A DNA stretch of 45,976 nt from Planctomycetota bacterium (GTDB taxonomy: Bacteria; Planctomycetota; Planctomycetia; Pirellulales; Pirellulaceae), in the NCBI GenBank assembly GCA_963205385.1, contig CAUJKE010000283.1:1-45976 (forward strand), written 5' to 3'. How positions within the stretch are numbered: the stretch's first letter is position 1; each line of letters begins with the position of its first letter. Under the pieces are notes generated by a model. It was not told the origin of the DNA. It saw only the letters and a program-made list of their open reading frames with translations, and did no database searches. Of this stretch, positions 34,202 through 43,379 are shown one piece after another. The translations under genes and the position numbers were made by a program.

Positions 34202-35567
34202 TCACATCGCCATGATCGACCGCGACGTTGGGGCGGCCGGAATGGTCGAGGAAGTATTGGTGGGGATCGACGCCGAGCACTTTGTACATCGTGTGATGCA
34301 AGTCGCCGGGGCGGAGCGGTTGATCCTTAGGCGATTCGCCGAGTCGATCGGTCGAGCCGATGATGCGGCCCCCTTGAACGCCGCCGCCGGCGACGAGCAC
34401 GCTCATCGCGCTGCCCCAGTGATCCCGGCCCGGCGTGCCCATGCTGCCAGGCGGGCCGCCGTTGCCGCCATTGTTCATCCGCGGCGTGCGGCCGAATTCA
34501 CCACAGAGGACGACCATCGTCCGCTCGAGCAGCCCGCGCTCGCTGAGATCGGTCAGCAGTCCGTACACCAGTTGGTCGATCTTCGGCAAGTAGTTTTCGT
34601 AGCCTGATTGCAAATTCCAGTGATGATCCCAGCCGCCGAAGTGACAGGTGACAAACGTCGCGCCTGCTTCCACCAGGCGCCGCGCGAGCAGCGCGCTTTG
34701 CCCCCAGCTATGGCGGCCATAACGCTCGCGCAACTGGGGCGCTTCCTGGGTGAGATCGAACGCCGCGCGGGCTTTGGGGCCGGTGACCATCTCGAACGCG
34801 TCGCGATCGAAACGATCCAAGGCGTCGAACGAGCCGCTACGATCGACTTGACGCTGCATGTTGTCGAGATTCGCCAGCAGGTCACGGCGATCGTTGAGCC
34901 GCTCGATGGTCAAGCCGCTTCCCAGGCCAATGTTGCGGACCGCGAAGTTGTCGCTATTGGGATCTCCTTCGGTCTCGAACGGGTTATTCTCCACGCCGAG
35001 GTAGTTCGCGCCGAAGTAGCCTGGCCGCAGACCAATGCTCATGGCGTAAGGAATGGCGACGTTGGCCGGCATGCCGACTTGCCGCGGGCCCAGCACCTTG
35101 GTGGCGACGGAACCGACGAACGGCGAACGCCCGGCGGTGTTCGCGCCGCTGACGCCGGCGCCGCGGCCGGTCAGCATCCAATGCCCGCCGGTGAAGTGGT
35201 CGCCGCTGTCGTGATGCATCGAGCGGATGATTGAGAACTTGTCCGCGATCTTCGCTTGCAGCGGAAACAGTTCCGTGACTTCCATGCCGGGGACGTTCGT
35301 CTTGATCGGGTTCCAGATGCCGCGATACTCGACCGGCGCCTCCGGCTTCATATCGTAGGTGTCCATGTGGCCGGGGCCGCCATCAAGCCAGAGCAGAATC
35401 ACCGCGGTATCCTTCTTCGCCGCGCCAGCTTCCACCGCGCTGGCCTGGGCGGCGAGGACTTGCGAAAGACCGGCCGTCGCCATCCCGGCGACGCCAAGTT
35501 GCAGAAAACTGCGGCGGGAGAAACCGTCGCAATACTTGCCTGTCCGTTCGGCATGAATGCGAAACAT
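34185..35567 (-). CDS. DUF1501 protein with twin-arginine signal
   Basis: 460 residues. ATG 35567 gives a twin-arginine export signal (FSRRSFLQLGVAGMATAGL). The DUF1501 fold, an alkaline-phosphatase/sulfatase relative widespread in planctomycetes, follows: LWLDGGPGHMDTYDMKPEAP, MHHDSGDHFTGGHW, CHFGGWDHHWN, VVLCGEFGRTPRMN and GRDHWGSA. Molecular role unproven for the family. In planctomycetes it is usually paired with a DUF1549/DUF1553 partner; none is adjacent here. It converges with the sulfatase, overlapping by 17 bases. Confidence 0.92.
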   Translation of the reverse strand: MFRIHAERTGKYCDGFSRRSFLQLGVAGMATAGLSQVLAAQASAVEAGAAKKDTAVILLWLDGGPGHMDTYDMKPEAPVEYRGIWNPIKTNVPGMEVTELFPLQAKIADKFSIIRSMHHDSGDHFTGGHWMLTGRGAGVSGANTAGRSPFVGSVATKVLGPRQVGMPANVAIPYAMSIGLRPGYFGANYLGVENNPFETEGDPNSDNFAVRNIGLGSGLTIERLNDRRDLLANLDNMQRQVDRSGSFDALDRFDRDAFEMVTGPKARAAFDLTQEAPQLRERYGRHSWGQSALLARRLVEAGATFVTCHFGGWDHHWNLQSGYENYLPKIDQLVYGLLTDLSERGLLERTMVVLCGEFGRTPRMNNGGNGGPPGSMGTPGRDHWGSAMSVLVAGGGVQGGRIIGSTDRLGESPKDQPLRPGDLHHTMYKVLGVDPHQYFLDHSGRPNVAVDHGDVISELF

Positions 35568-35736
35568 GGGTAGGGTTCCAGCGGGGTGTTGGGGGCGTGA
35601 AATTCTGGCGGGAAGACGCGACTTATCCATCGGCGGCTTCTGATGGGTATTCTAACGGAAACGTCGCGTCTCGGTCAAACTAGCCAAGGGGCAACCGATT
35701 CATACGTTTCCGATTTTCACGCCAGCAACAAGCCCA

Positions 35737-35770
35737 CGATCCCATCCGTCTCGTGCAGATGGTGAGCGAA
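35737..35770 (+). repeat. Isolated CCATC...GATGG repeat unit
   Basis: GATCCCATCCGTCTCGTGCA, then GATGGTGAGCGAAG. It is a diverged copy of the units at 14185, 28723 and 30873 and stands alone in the 35568-35785 gap. Confidence 0.5.
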
Positions 35771-35785
35771 GATGGAGTTCGCGGT

Positions 35786-36499
35786 TCAATCCGTATTTCT
35801 GCGTCCGGCTAGTTCTTCGATCAACTCGATTTGAATCTCTTGAATTTCCAACAAGCGATGCCATTGGTGCGTCAGTAGCAGGTCCAGCTTGGCGTGCAGT
35901 TGCCGGATTTCTAGTTCGGCTTTCAAATTCACGCGATAATCGTACTCGCCCCGCCGCCGATCCTTGGCTTCCTGCCGGTTTTGGCTCATCAGGATGACGG
36001 GGGCTTGGATCGCGGCCAGGCAGGAAAGCACCAGATTCAGCAGAATGAACGGATAGGGATCGAAAGGGCGGGCAAGGATCAGAAGCGAGTTGATGACGAT
36101 CCAGATGGCCAGGAACACGGCAAAGAAGATAAGGAAAGTCCAGCTTCCACCGAAATACGCCAGTTTGTCCGCCATCCGCTGCCCGAATGTCAGCGCCTCA
36201 TCAAACTCGGCGTCAACATTTGCCGCGAGCAATTCATGCTCTTCCATGCTGCGCAGCACGTCTTCTTCTAAGGTCGTCAGTTCCCCGCGCTCTGCTTCCA
36301 GGGTTTGCTCCACGTATCGCGTGCGGTAGTGGTCCAAGTCGGACAGGCAGATGAAGCCGGTCTCCGACCAATCGGGGTGCTCGGCACGAATGAGATCAAC
36401 GACCGGCGACCGTACGAGTTCCGCGGGAAGCACCTCGCTACGGCGTTTTTGTTGATGGCAAATTTGACACGTGACAGTGGCGTGGTGCGTGCGCGGCAT
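35786..36499 (-). CDS. DUF1003 membrane protein with N-terminal Cys motif
   Basis: 237 residues from the ATG at 36499. A Cys-containing N-terminal part (TCQICHQQKRRSEVLPAELVR, later GFICLSDL) precedes a linker rich in Glu/Leu, two transmembrane helices (about 118-137 and 153-172) and the DUF1003 signature PFDPYPFILLNLVLSCLAAIQAP. A helical tail (LKAELEIRQLHAKLDLLL) closes it. The DUF1003 family is widespread and its function is not known. Divergent from the act operon. Confidence 0.85.
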   Translation of the reverse strand: MPRTHHATVTCQICHQQKRRSEVLPAELVRSPVVDLIRAEHPDWSETGFICLSDLDHYRTRYVEQTLEAERGELTTLEEDVLRSMEEHELLAANVDAEFDEALTFGQRMADKLAYFGGSWTFLIFFAVFLAIWIVINSLLILARPFDPYPFILLNLVLSCLAAIQAPVILMSQNRQEAKDRRRGEYDYRVNLKAELEIRQLHAKLDLLLTHQWHRLLEIQEIQIELIEELAGRRNTD

Positions 36500-36627
36500 G
36501 TTTGGTCTCGACCTGGACTTTGCATTTAACGGCGACAACCACCAACACGGCAGCCATCCTCCCGTGAAGATAGCGAACTTTCGTGCTCGCGTGGGGCATC
36601 AGGAATGCCAAGTGCCACCACACTTCT

Positions 36628-36682
36628 GTTCGGAAACTGAACAGCCGCGCCGTTCAGAAACTGCACAGCAGAGCGGTGAACA
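36628..36682 (+). repeat. 24-bp tandem repeat upstream of actA
   Basis: GTTCGGAAACTGAACAGCCG (36628 on) and GTTCAGAAACTGCACAGCAG (36652 on) are spaced exactly 24 bases apart, with a partial third unit (GTGAAC) at 36676. The first unit contains GTTC and GAAC in inverted order. It lies 190-240 bases before actA in the 36500-36870 gap, where the operon promoter should be. Nothing else in the gap looks like a gene. Confidence 0.5.
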
Positions 36683-36870
36683 ACCTCCGCAAATCGGCTC
36701 GAACGCCATCGTCACCAACCACAGTCTCTTTTGGGATATTCGACTCTAAATGTACGAATATCGCGGCACGCAATTTGCCATATTACTGCGAATTCCCCAG
36801 CGTGTCTCGCCGGCATCGTGGCGGGAGTGAAGGCGGCGCACACTGAACAGCTACGCGTGGAAGGCCAACG

Positions 36871-37518
36871 ATGCCTCAGATCTTCCATCCCAGCATGAAT
36901 ACCATTGCTCGCGTGAGCATTTTCGGGGCGGTATTCATCCTTACTGCGATCATCGCGTTGCTCTTGCTCGTCGTGCGGTCGCCGTACGTCACCGATGTAG
37001 GCGTGGTCCGCGAGCAGCCGGTGCCGTTCAGTCACAAGCATCACGTCGGGGACGTGGGGCTGGATTGCCGTTATTGCCATACGAGTGTCGAGGATTCTTC
37101 GTTCGCTGGCATTCCGCCGACGAAAACGTGCATGAATTGCCATTCGCAGTTGTTCACGGAGAGCGCGATGTTGCAGCCGGTGCGCGACAGCTTCGCCACG
37201 GGCCAGCCGCTGCATTGGACGCGGGTTCACGATGTGCCGGACTTCGTATATTTCGATCACAGCATCCACATTCACAAGGGAATCGGCTGCGTGAAGTGTC
37301 ATGGCCCGGTGAACGAGATGCCGCTAATGTGGCGTGAGCAGACACTGCATATGAAGTGGTGCTTGGATTGTCACCGGCAACCGGAGTTGTTCGTCGGGGA
37401 TCGCGCGAACGTCTTCAATACGGCCATCGACGTGCAACTCGATCCGGTCGCCGCCAACGCGCTGGTGGACAAATACCACATCCAGAGCAAGACCGATTGT
37501 TACACCTGCCACCGGTGA
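36871..37518 (+). CDS. actA: Alternative complex III pentaheme cytochrome c subunit ActA
   Basis: 215 residues: a membrane anchor at about 13-36 and five CxxCH heme sites at residues 66-70, 87-91, 140-144, 164-168 and 210-214. This is the ActA subunit layout of alternative complex III, which carries electrons from menaquinol through hemes to cytochrome c or an oxidase. ATG at 36871 follows GGAAGG. It is the first gene of the operon and is followed after 4 bases by actB. Confidence 0.92.
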   Translation: MPQIFHPSMNTIARVSIFGAVFILTAIIALLLLVVRSPYVTDVGVVREQPVPFSHKHHVGDVGLDCRYCHTSVEDSSFAGIPPTKTCMNCHSQLFTESAMLQPVRDSFATGQPLHWTRVHDVPDFVYFDHSIHIHKGIGCVKCHGPVNEMPLMWREQTLHMKWCLDCHRQPELFVGDRANVFNTAIDVQLDPVAANALVDKYHIQSKTDCYTCHR

Positions 37519-37522
37519 GGCC

Positions 37523-40500
37523 ATGCCGAGAAAAGATGCTTCCAAACTTCAAGAATTGCGCAGCCGCCTGGCGTCGCAGACGGGGCGCGGATATTGGCGA
37601 AGCTTGGAAGAGCTGGCCGATAGTGAGGAGTTTCAGCAGTACCTGTCGCAGGAATTCTCCGACACCGCTGAACTCTGGGGGGGCGCGAGCCGGCGGCAAT
37701 TTCTGACGTTGATGGGGGCTTCGTTCGCGTTGGCAGGCCTGTCTGGTTGCTGGGGGCAGCCGCCGGAACTGATCGTCCCCTATGTCAAGCAACCGGAAGA
37801 GATCATCCCCGGCCAGCCGCTGTACTTCGCGACCGCGATGACCATGGGGGGGCTCGCGACGGGGCTGTTGGTGGAAAGCCACATGGGTCGCCCGACCAAG
37901 ATCGAAGGGAATCCCAAACATCCGAGCGTCCCCGCAACGTTTTGGCAAGGCGCTGAGCAGACCGCGCCAGGCGTGAGCGACATCTTCGCCCAAGCCGCGA
38001 TGCTCACCATGTACGACCCCGATCGCTCAGGGACGGTCACGAGCCGCGGCGAGATTAGCACGTGGGGCGCGTTTTTGACCGCACTTCGTCCGCGGCTGGA
38101 ACTACAAAAGTCTGCCCAGGGGCGGGGAATTCGGCTGCTGACCGAAACCGTCGCTTCGCCAACCTTGGCCGCGCAGATCGCGGACTTTCTCAAACTGTAT
38201 CCCGAGGCGCAGTGGCATCAATTCGAGCCGGTTAACCGCGACAACGAACTCGCAGGCGCCAAGCTCGCGCTGGGCGAGTTTGTGAGCACGCACTATCACT
38301 TGGATCGCGCGGATGTGATTCTCGCGCTGGACGCGGACTTCTTGATCAGCGGTCCCGACCATCTGCGGCATGCGTGGGAGTTCGCCAATCGCCGAGACGT
38401 TAAGCTGTCGCCGAAGAGTCAGGCGGAAATGAATCGGCTGTATGTGCTCGAAAGCACGCCGACGCTGACCGGCGCCAAAGCCGACCATCGCTGGCCGCTG
38501 CGCGCGCAGCAGATTGAATGGTTCGCGATTGCGCTGGCGCAGCGCCTGGGGGTGGATCTGTCAGCACTAGCTGACGTCGTCAAGACTGCCAACGAGCAGT
38601 CGTCCGAATTCCTCACAAGCGCGGATACGACCGCGTGGCTCGACGCCGTCGCCACGGATTTGCAAAGCTATCGCCGCGCGGACGATCCCGGTAGCAGCCT
38701 GATTGTCGCTGGCCCGTCCGTTTCGCCGTTGGTGCACGCACTCGTGTATGCCATGAACGACCGGCTAGGCAACGTTGGCAAGACGGTGACGTACACCGAG
38801 CCGGTGGAAGCCGAGCCCATGTTGCAGATGGACTCCTTGCGCACTTTGGTCGCGGACATGCAAGCCGGCAAGGTGGAGCTGCTATTCATTCTTGGCGGTA
38901 ATCCGGTCTACACGTCGCCGGCCGATTTGCAGTTCGCCGCCGCAATGGATCAAGTCCTCTTCCGCGTCCGGCTGAGTCTGTACGAAGACGAGACGTCCGC
39001 GCTGTGTCACTGGCACATCCCTGAAGCGCACTTCCTCGAGTCGTGGAGTGATGGACGGGCCGCGGGGGGAACTGCTACGATTGTGCAGCCCCTGATCGCC
39101 GCGCTTTACCAAGGCAAAACAGCGAACGAACTGCTTTCCGCGATGTTGGGGAATCCAGGGCCGTCAGCGCTCGATCTGGTCAAGGAGCATTGGCAGAAGC
39201 AACTCCATGACGCGGCGAACTTTGACACCCTCTGGCAGACGGCGCTGCATGAAGGCGTCATTCCCAACACGGAACTGCCTGCCAAGAGCGTCACCGTCAA
39301 GCTGGATGCCGGCGCGTTAACAAACCTGCCCAGTAACGACCGCGCGGCTGACACAGCCGAGGATCAGATCGACGTCGTGTTTCGGCCTGATCCTACGGTG
39401 TGGGACGGACGTTTCGCAAACAATGGTTGGCTGCAAGAGTTGTCGAAACCGTTTTCCAAACTGACCTGGGACAATGCGGCGCTCGTCGGCCCTGAATTGG
39501 CAAAGCGGCTGCAATTGAAGAACGGGGACGTGGTCGAGTTGGAACATGAGCAGCGCACGCTCACGGCGCCGATCTGGATTGTGCCTGGCCACTGCGAGCA
39601 GTCGGTTACGGTTCATTTTGGTTACGGCAGGACGCGCGCGGGGCGCGTCGGCACGGGGGCCGGCTTCAACGCTTACGAGTTCCAATCCAGCATGTCTCCG
39701 TGGCACGTTAGCGGCGTGACGCTGCGAACAACGGGGCGACGCATGTCGCTGGCCGCCACGCAACATCATCACCTGATGGATGGACGTGATCTGGTAAGAT
39801 CAGGCCCGCTAGAGCAAGTGCGGGACAATCCCCGCGCGCCACAATTCATGCAGGCGCACGAACATGGCGAAGCGACTTCGCTGTTTTCACCCAACGAGTT
39901 CCCCTACGAAGGCTACAAATGGGGAATGACGATCGACCTCAACCGCTGCACCGGTTGCAACGCTTGCACCGTCGCGTGCCAGGCGGAGAACAACATTCCC
40001 GTGGTCGGCAAGGAGCAAGTTAGCCTGGGGCGCGAGATGCAGTGGATCCGCATCGATTCGTACTACGAAGGCGAGCCGGCCAATCCGCAGGTCGTGCATC
40101 AGCCGGTGCCCTGCATGCACTGCGAGAACGCGCCGTGCGAACTTGTGTGCCCGGTAGGCGCCACGGTTCACAGCGACGAGGGGCTCAACCAGATGGTCTA
40201 CAATCGCTGCGTCGGCACGCGCTACTGCTCGAACAACTGTCCGTACAAAGTGCGGCGGTTCAACTTCCTGCAATACTCCGACCGCGAAACGCCCAGCTTG
40301 AAACTACTTAACAATCCAAATGTGACGGTCCGCAATCGGGGCGTGATGGAGAAATGCACCTACTGCGTGCAGCGGATCAGCGCCGCGCGCATTCACGCCG
40401 AGATTCATGCCGGCGACCAGGCCCCTTCGATTGCCGATGGCGCCTTGGCCACCGCCTGCCAGGCGGCTTGCCCCTCGCAGGCAATCGTCTTCGGCGACTT

Positions 40501-40642
40501 GAACGATCCGACCAGTCGCGTGACGCAGCAAACTGACGATCCGTTGAATTATGCGTTGCTGGGGCATTTGAACACACGGCCCCGCACTACTTATCTAGCC
40601 TCGCTGAGAAACCCCAATCCGAAGTTGGAGCACGTAGGCTAG
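37523..40642 (+). CDS. actB: Alternative complex III subunit ActB (molybdopterin-family domain fused to 4Fe-4S domain)
   Basis: 1039 residues. A twin-arginine signal-like segment (SRRQFLTLMGAS, 56-67) and SGC near 76 lead to a long region resembling molybdopterin oxidoreductases. A ferredoxin-like 4Fe-4S domain with four cysteine clusters starts near C809: CTGCNACTVAC, CMHCENAPCELVCP, CVGTRYCSNNCP, and the CTYC...CQAACP set. In this complex the molybdopterin-like part normally has no cofactor. This subunit transfers electrons among the clusters towards ActA hemes. It follows actA after 4 bases. Confidence 0.92.
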   Translation: MPRKDASKLQELRSRLASQTGRGYWRSLEELADSEEFQQYLSQEFSDTAELWGGASRRQFLTLMGASFALAGLSGCWGQPPELIVPYVKQPEEIIPGQPLYFATAMTMGGLATGLLVESHMGRPTKIEGNPKHPSVPATFWQGAEQTAPGVSDIFAQAAMLTMYDPDRSGTVTSRGEISTWGAFLTALRPRLELQKSAQGRGIRLLTETVASPTLAAQIADFLKLYPEAQWHQFEPVNRDNELAGAKLALGEFVSTHYHLDRADVILALDADFLISGPDHLRHAWEFANRRDVKLSPKSQAEMNRLYVLESTPTLTGAKADHRWPLRAQQIEWFAIALAQRLGVDLSALADVVKTANEQSSEFLTSADTTAWLDAVATDLQSYRRADDPGSSLIVAGPSVSPLVHALVYAMNDRLGNVGKTVTYTEPVEAEPMLQMDSLRTLVADMQAGKVELLFILGGNPVYTSPADLQFAAAMDQVLFRVRLSLYEDETSALCHWHIPEAHFLESWSDGRAAGGTATIVQPLIAALYQGKTANELLSAMLGNPGPSALDLVKEHWQKQLHDAANFDTLWQTALHEGVIPNTELPAKSVTVKLDAGALTNLPSNDRAADTAEDQIDVVFRPDPTVWDGRFANNGWLQELSKPFSKLTWDNAALVGPELAKRLQLKNGDVVELEHEQRTLTAPIWIVPGHCEQSVTVHFGYGRTRAGRVGTGAGFNAYEFQSSMSPWHVSGVTLRTTGRRMSLAATQHHHLMDGRDLVRSGPLEQVRDNPRAPQFMQAHEHGEATSLFSPNEFPYEGYKWGMTIDLNRCTGCNACTVACQAENNIPVVGKEQVSLGREMQWIRIDSYYEGEPANPQVVHQPVPCMHCENAPCELVCPVGATVHSDEGLNQMVYNRCVGTRYCSNNCPYKVRRFNFLQYSDRETPSLKLLNNPNVTVRNRGVMEKCTYCVQRISAARIHAEIHAGDQAPSIADGALATACQAACPSQAIVFGDLNDPTSRVTQQTDDPLNYALLGHLNTRPRTTYLASLRNPNPKLEHVG

Positions 40643-40724
40643 GCGGATCGCCTGTCGCCCGCTGCCGTTGTTTCTATAGGTTGACCGGCTGGAAGCCTGT
40701 CGTACTTTACAAACCCCACAAATC

Positions 40725-42092
40725 ATGGCCGAACACGACAACAAAACGACTGCCGCCGATTTGCTGCACGGGGACTACACCTATGGGACAGTCACCGACA
40801 AGATCAGCGCGGTCGTGCTGTCCGGTCGAACACCGCGAAGTTGGTACGTCGGCTTCGCGATTGCTTTCGCGCTCGTGATGTTGTTGCTGTGGGCGGTCAC
40901 GTACTTGTTCGTTCGCGGCGTAGGCATTTGGGGGATCGACATCCCGGTCGCTTGGGGCTTTGCGATCGTCAACTTCGTCTGGTGGATTGGCATCGGTCAC
41001 GCGGGGACGTTAATTTCCGCCATTTTGTTGCTCTTGCGGCAAGAGTGGCGGACCTCGATCAACCGCTTCGCTGAAGCCATGACGCTGTTCGCGGTCGCCT
41101 GCGCGGGGATGTTTCCGCTGCTGCATTTAGGCCGGCCTGAATACTTTTATTACCTGATTCCGTATCCGGCGACGACCGGCGTGTGGCCGCAATTCCGTAG
41201 CCCGCTGATGTGGGACTTCTTCGCGGTGAGCACTTACGCGACCGTCTCGGTATTGTTTTGGTACGTCGGCTTGATCCCCGACATGGCGACGCTGCGTGAT
41301 CGGGCGACCGGCCGCTTCGCGCAAATCACCTATGGCATTCTGTCGATGGGCTGGCGCGGCTCCGCTCGACATTGGCTGCGCTATCAACGGGCGTATTTGA
41401 TCCTGGCGGGACTGGCGACGCCGCTGGTCGTGTCGGTGCATTCCATCGTCAGCCTCGATTTCGCCGTGTCGATTGTGCCCGGCTGGCATTCGACGATCTT
41501 CCCGCCGTACTTCGTGGCCGGGGCGATCTACTCCGGCTTCGCCATGGTGCTGACCATCGCCATTCCGCTGCGCAAGGTTTATAGCCTGCAAGACCTCGTG
41601 ACCATTCGCCACTTGGACAACATGGCCAAGGTGATGCTGGCGAGCGGCATGGTTGTGGCTTATGGCTACATCATGGAAACGTTTATCGCCTGGTATAGCG
41701 GCAACATCTTTGAGCAATACATGATGTATAACCGCATGTTCGGGCCATATGGTTGGTGCTACTGGCTGCTGATCGCTTGTAACATTGCGATTCCGCAACT
41801 GCTCTGGTTTCGCGCCATGCGGCGCAGTGTGCCGGCGCTGTTCATCCTGGCGTTGGTCATCAACGTCGGCATGTGGCTGGAGCGGTTTGTGATCGTCGTC
41901 GTCAGCCTGCATCGCGACCATCTCCCTTCGTCCTGGGGCATGTACTATCCAACGGTGTGGGATTGGGCGACGCTGCTCGGCAGCCTGGGCTTATTTGCCG
42001 CGTTGTTGTTCGTCTTCATTCGGTTACTGCCGATGATTTCAATCTTCGAGATGCGCGAGCTGGTGGAAGAAAAGCAGGAGCAAGCGCCATGA
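40725..42092 (+). CDS. actC: Alternative complex III quinol-binding membrane subunit ActC (NrfD-like)
   Basis: 455 residues, about ten transmembrane helices, NrfD/PsrC family. Family features: [36 protein letters not shown] and FDPYPF-free loops; the conserved region [32 protein letters not shown] is typical of ActC. Together with ActF it forms the membrane arm that binds quinol. It is 82 bases after actB with no other gene between. The TGA overlaps the actD ATG (ATGA). Confidence 0.92.
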   Translation: MAEHDNKTTAADLLHGDYTYGTVTDKISAVVLSGRTPRSWYVGFAIAFALVMLLLWAVTYLFVRGVGIWGIDIPVAWGFAIVNFVWWIGIGHAGTLISAILLLLRQEWRTSINRFAEAMTLFAVACAGMFPLLHLGRPEYFYYLIPYPATTGVWPQFRSPLMWDFFAVSTYATVSVLFWYVGLIPDMATLRDRATGRFAQITYGILSMGWRGSARHWLRYQRAYLILAGLATPLVVSVHSIVSLDFAVSIVPGWHSTIFPPYFVAGAIYSGFAMVLTIAIPLRKVYSLQDLVTIRHLDNMAKVMLASGMVVAYGYIMETFIAWYSGNIFEQYMMYNRMFGPYGWCYWLLIACNIAIPQLLWFRAMRRSVPALFILALVINVGMWLERFVIVVVSLHRDHLPSSWGMYYPTVWDWATLLGSLGLFAALLFVFIRLLPMISIFEMRELVEEKQEQAP

Positions 42093-42634
42093 ACACTTCC
42101 GACAACAACGAACTCTACGGGCTGCTAGCCGAGTTTCCCGGACCTGAACCGCTGGTCCAGGCGACGGCGCAAGTCTACGCCGCCGGTTATCGACGCTTGG
42201 ATGCCTACGCGCCGATGCCGGTCGAAGGCCTGGCCGAGGCGATGAACTTCCGGCGAACGTCGATGCCGCTGATCGTTTTGATCGGGGGCATCATCGGCGG
42301 TCTGTCCGGCTATTTGCTGCAATACTGGGTCGCGGTAATTGAATACCCCGTAAATGTCGGCGGGCGTCCGCTGCATAGCTGGCCGGCGTTCATTCCGATC
42401 ACCTTCGAAACGACGATTCTTCTGGGAACCTTTGCCGGCGTGTTCGGAATGTTGGCCCTCAACGGCTTGCCCCGGCCGCACCACCCGCTGTTCGGCGTGG
42501 CCCAGTTCAAGCGGGCGTCGCGCGACGGGTTTTTTCTCTGCGTGGAAACGTCAGATCGAAAGTTTTCGCTGGACCAGACGCGCGACTTGTTGACCGCCGC
42601 CGGCGCTATCGAGGTGATTGATGTTCCGCGTTAG
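42089..42634 (+). CDS. actD: Alternative complex III small membrane subunit ActD
   Basis: 181 residues. Two central hydrophobic segments at about 58-82 and 105-128 with the conserved ActD surroundings ([31 protein letters not shown]) and a soluble C-terminus ([17 protein letters not shown]...). ATG 42089 overlaps the actC stop by ATGA. It overlaps the likely actE start. Confidence 0.85.
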   Translation: MNTSDNNELYGLLAEFPGPEPLVQATAQVYAAGYRRLDAYAPMPVEGLAEAMNFRRTSMPLIVLIGGIIGGLSGYLLQYWVAVIEYPVNVGGRPLHSWPAFIPITFETTILLGTFAGVFGMLALNGLPRPHHPLFGVAQFKRASRDGFFLCVETSDRKFSLDQTRDLLTAAGAIEVIDVPR

Positions 42635-43379
42635 AGCCTTGCCGACGATCGTAGCAGGCGCACTCCCGTGCGCCGAGCGCGAGACCTGCGCAGAGCGTCG
42701 CGATGCAGTCGACGCGTGGACGAATGGTGCTTGGATAGTGCCTGCAACTTTGTCGCTATGCGTGCTACTTCTCGTCTCTGCAGGTTGCGGTTATCAGGAC
42801 ATGGCGGATCAGCCGCATTACGAACCACTGGAGGCCAGCGAATTTTTCGCCGAAGGGCAAGCGTCGCGGCCGCTCATTTCTGGAACGGTCGCCCGCGGCC
42901 ATTTGCGCATCGATCGGGCTTTTTTCGAAGGACAAGTGGACGGAAAGCCGGTGGAAGTGTATCCGTGGCTAGCGGTGGCCAGGCAACTCGGGTTACTTGC
43001 AGACGGCGCGGAGTCCCAAGAAGTTGACGAGCACGTGCGGGCTCAGATTCTGGAGCGCGGGCAACAGCGGTTCAATATCTTCTGCTCCGCGTGCCACGAT
43101 CGCACCGGGAGCGGCCAAGGGATGGTGGTGCAGCGCGGCTTTCCCGCGCCGCCGTCCTATCACAGCGATCGTCTGCGCGCGGCGCCGGTCGGGCATTTTT
43201 ATGTCGTCGCGACCCAAGGCTTCGGCCGGATGCCTGACTATGCAGACCAAATTCCGCCGGCCGACCGTTGGGCGATTGTGGCCTACGTGCGCGCGTTACA
43301 ACTAAGCCAGCACGCGGAAGTTGGCGAGTTGCCGCCTGCCGATCGCGCCGCACTCCCTGCCGAGGAAGACACTCCATGA
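42621..43379 (+). CDS. actE: Alternative complex III monoheme cytochrome c subunit ActE
   Basis: 252 residues from the ATG at 42621. A single heme site CSACH (near residue 156) sits in a c-type cytochrome fold (RFNIFCSACHDRTGSG, later FGRMPDYADQIPPADRW). A lipoprotein-like end of signal, LLVSAGC, lies at about residues 51-57. That gives an unusually long leader, and the stretch from 42648 to 42675 copies the ATCGTAGCAGGC repeat. A shorter product starting at a GTG or TTG near 42740-42760 would fit better. Stop overlaps the actF ATG (ATGA). Confidence 0.82.
   Translation: MFRVRALPTIVAGALPCAERETCAERRDAVDAWTNGAWIVPATLSLCVLLLVSAGCGYQDMADQPHYEPLEASEFFAEGQASRPLISGTVARGHLRIDRAFFEGQVDGKPVEVYPWLAVARQLGLLADGAESQEVDEHVRAQILERGQQRFNIFCSACHDRTGSGQGMVVQRGFPAPPSYHSDRLRAAPVGHFYVVATQGFGRMPDYADQIPPADRWAIVAYVRALQLSQHAEVGELPPADRAALPAEEDTP
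42648..42675 (+). repeat. ATCGTAGCAGGC repeat inside the actE start
   Basis: ATCGTAGCAGGC followed by a GGCGCAC-TCCC-GTGCGCC hairpin. Same leading motif as the elements at 4710 and 6943. It lies between the actD stop and the actE lipobox. Confidence 0.6.
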
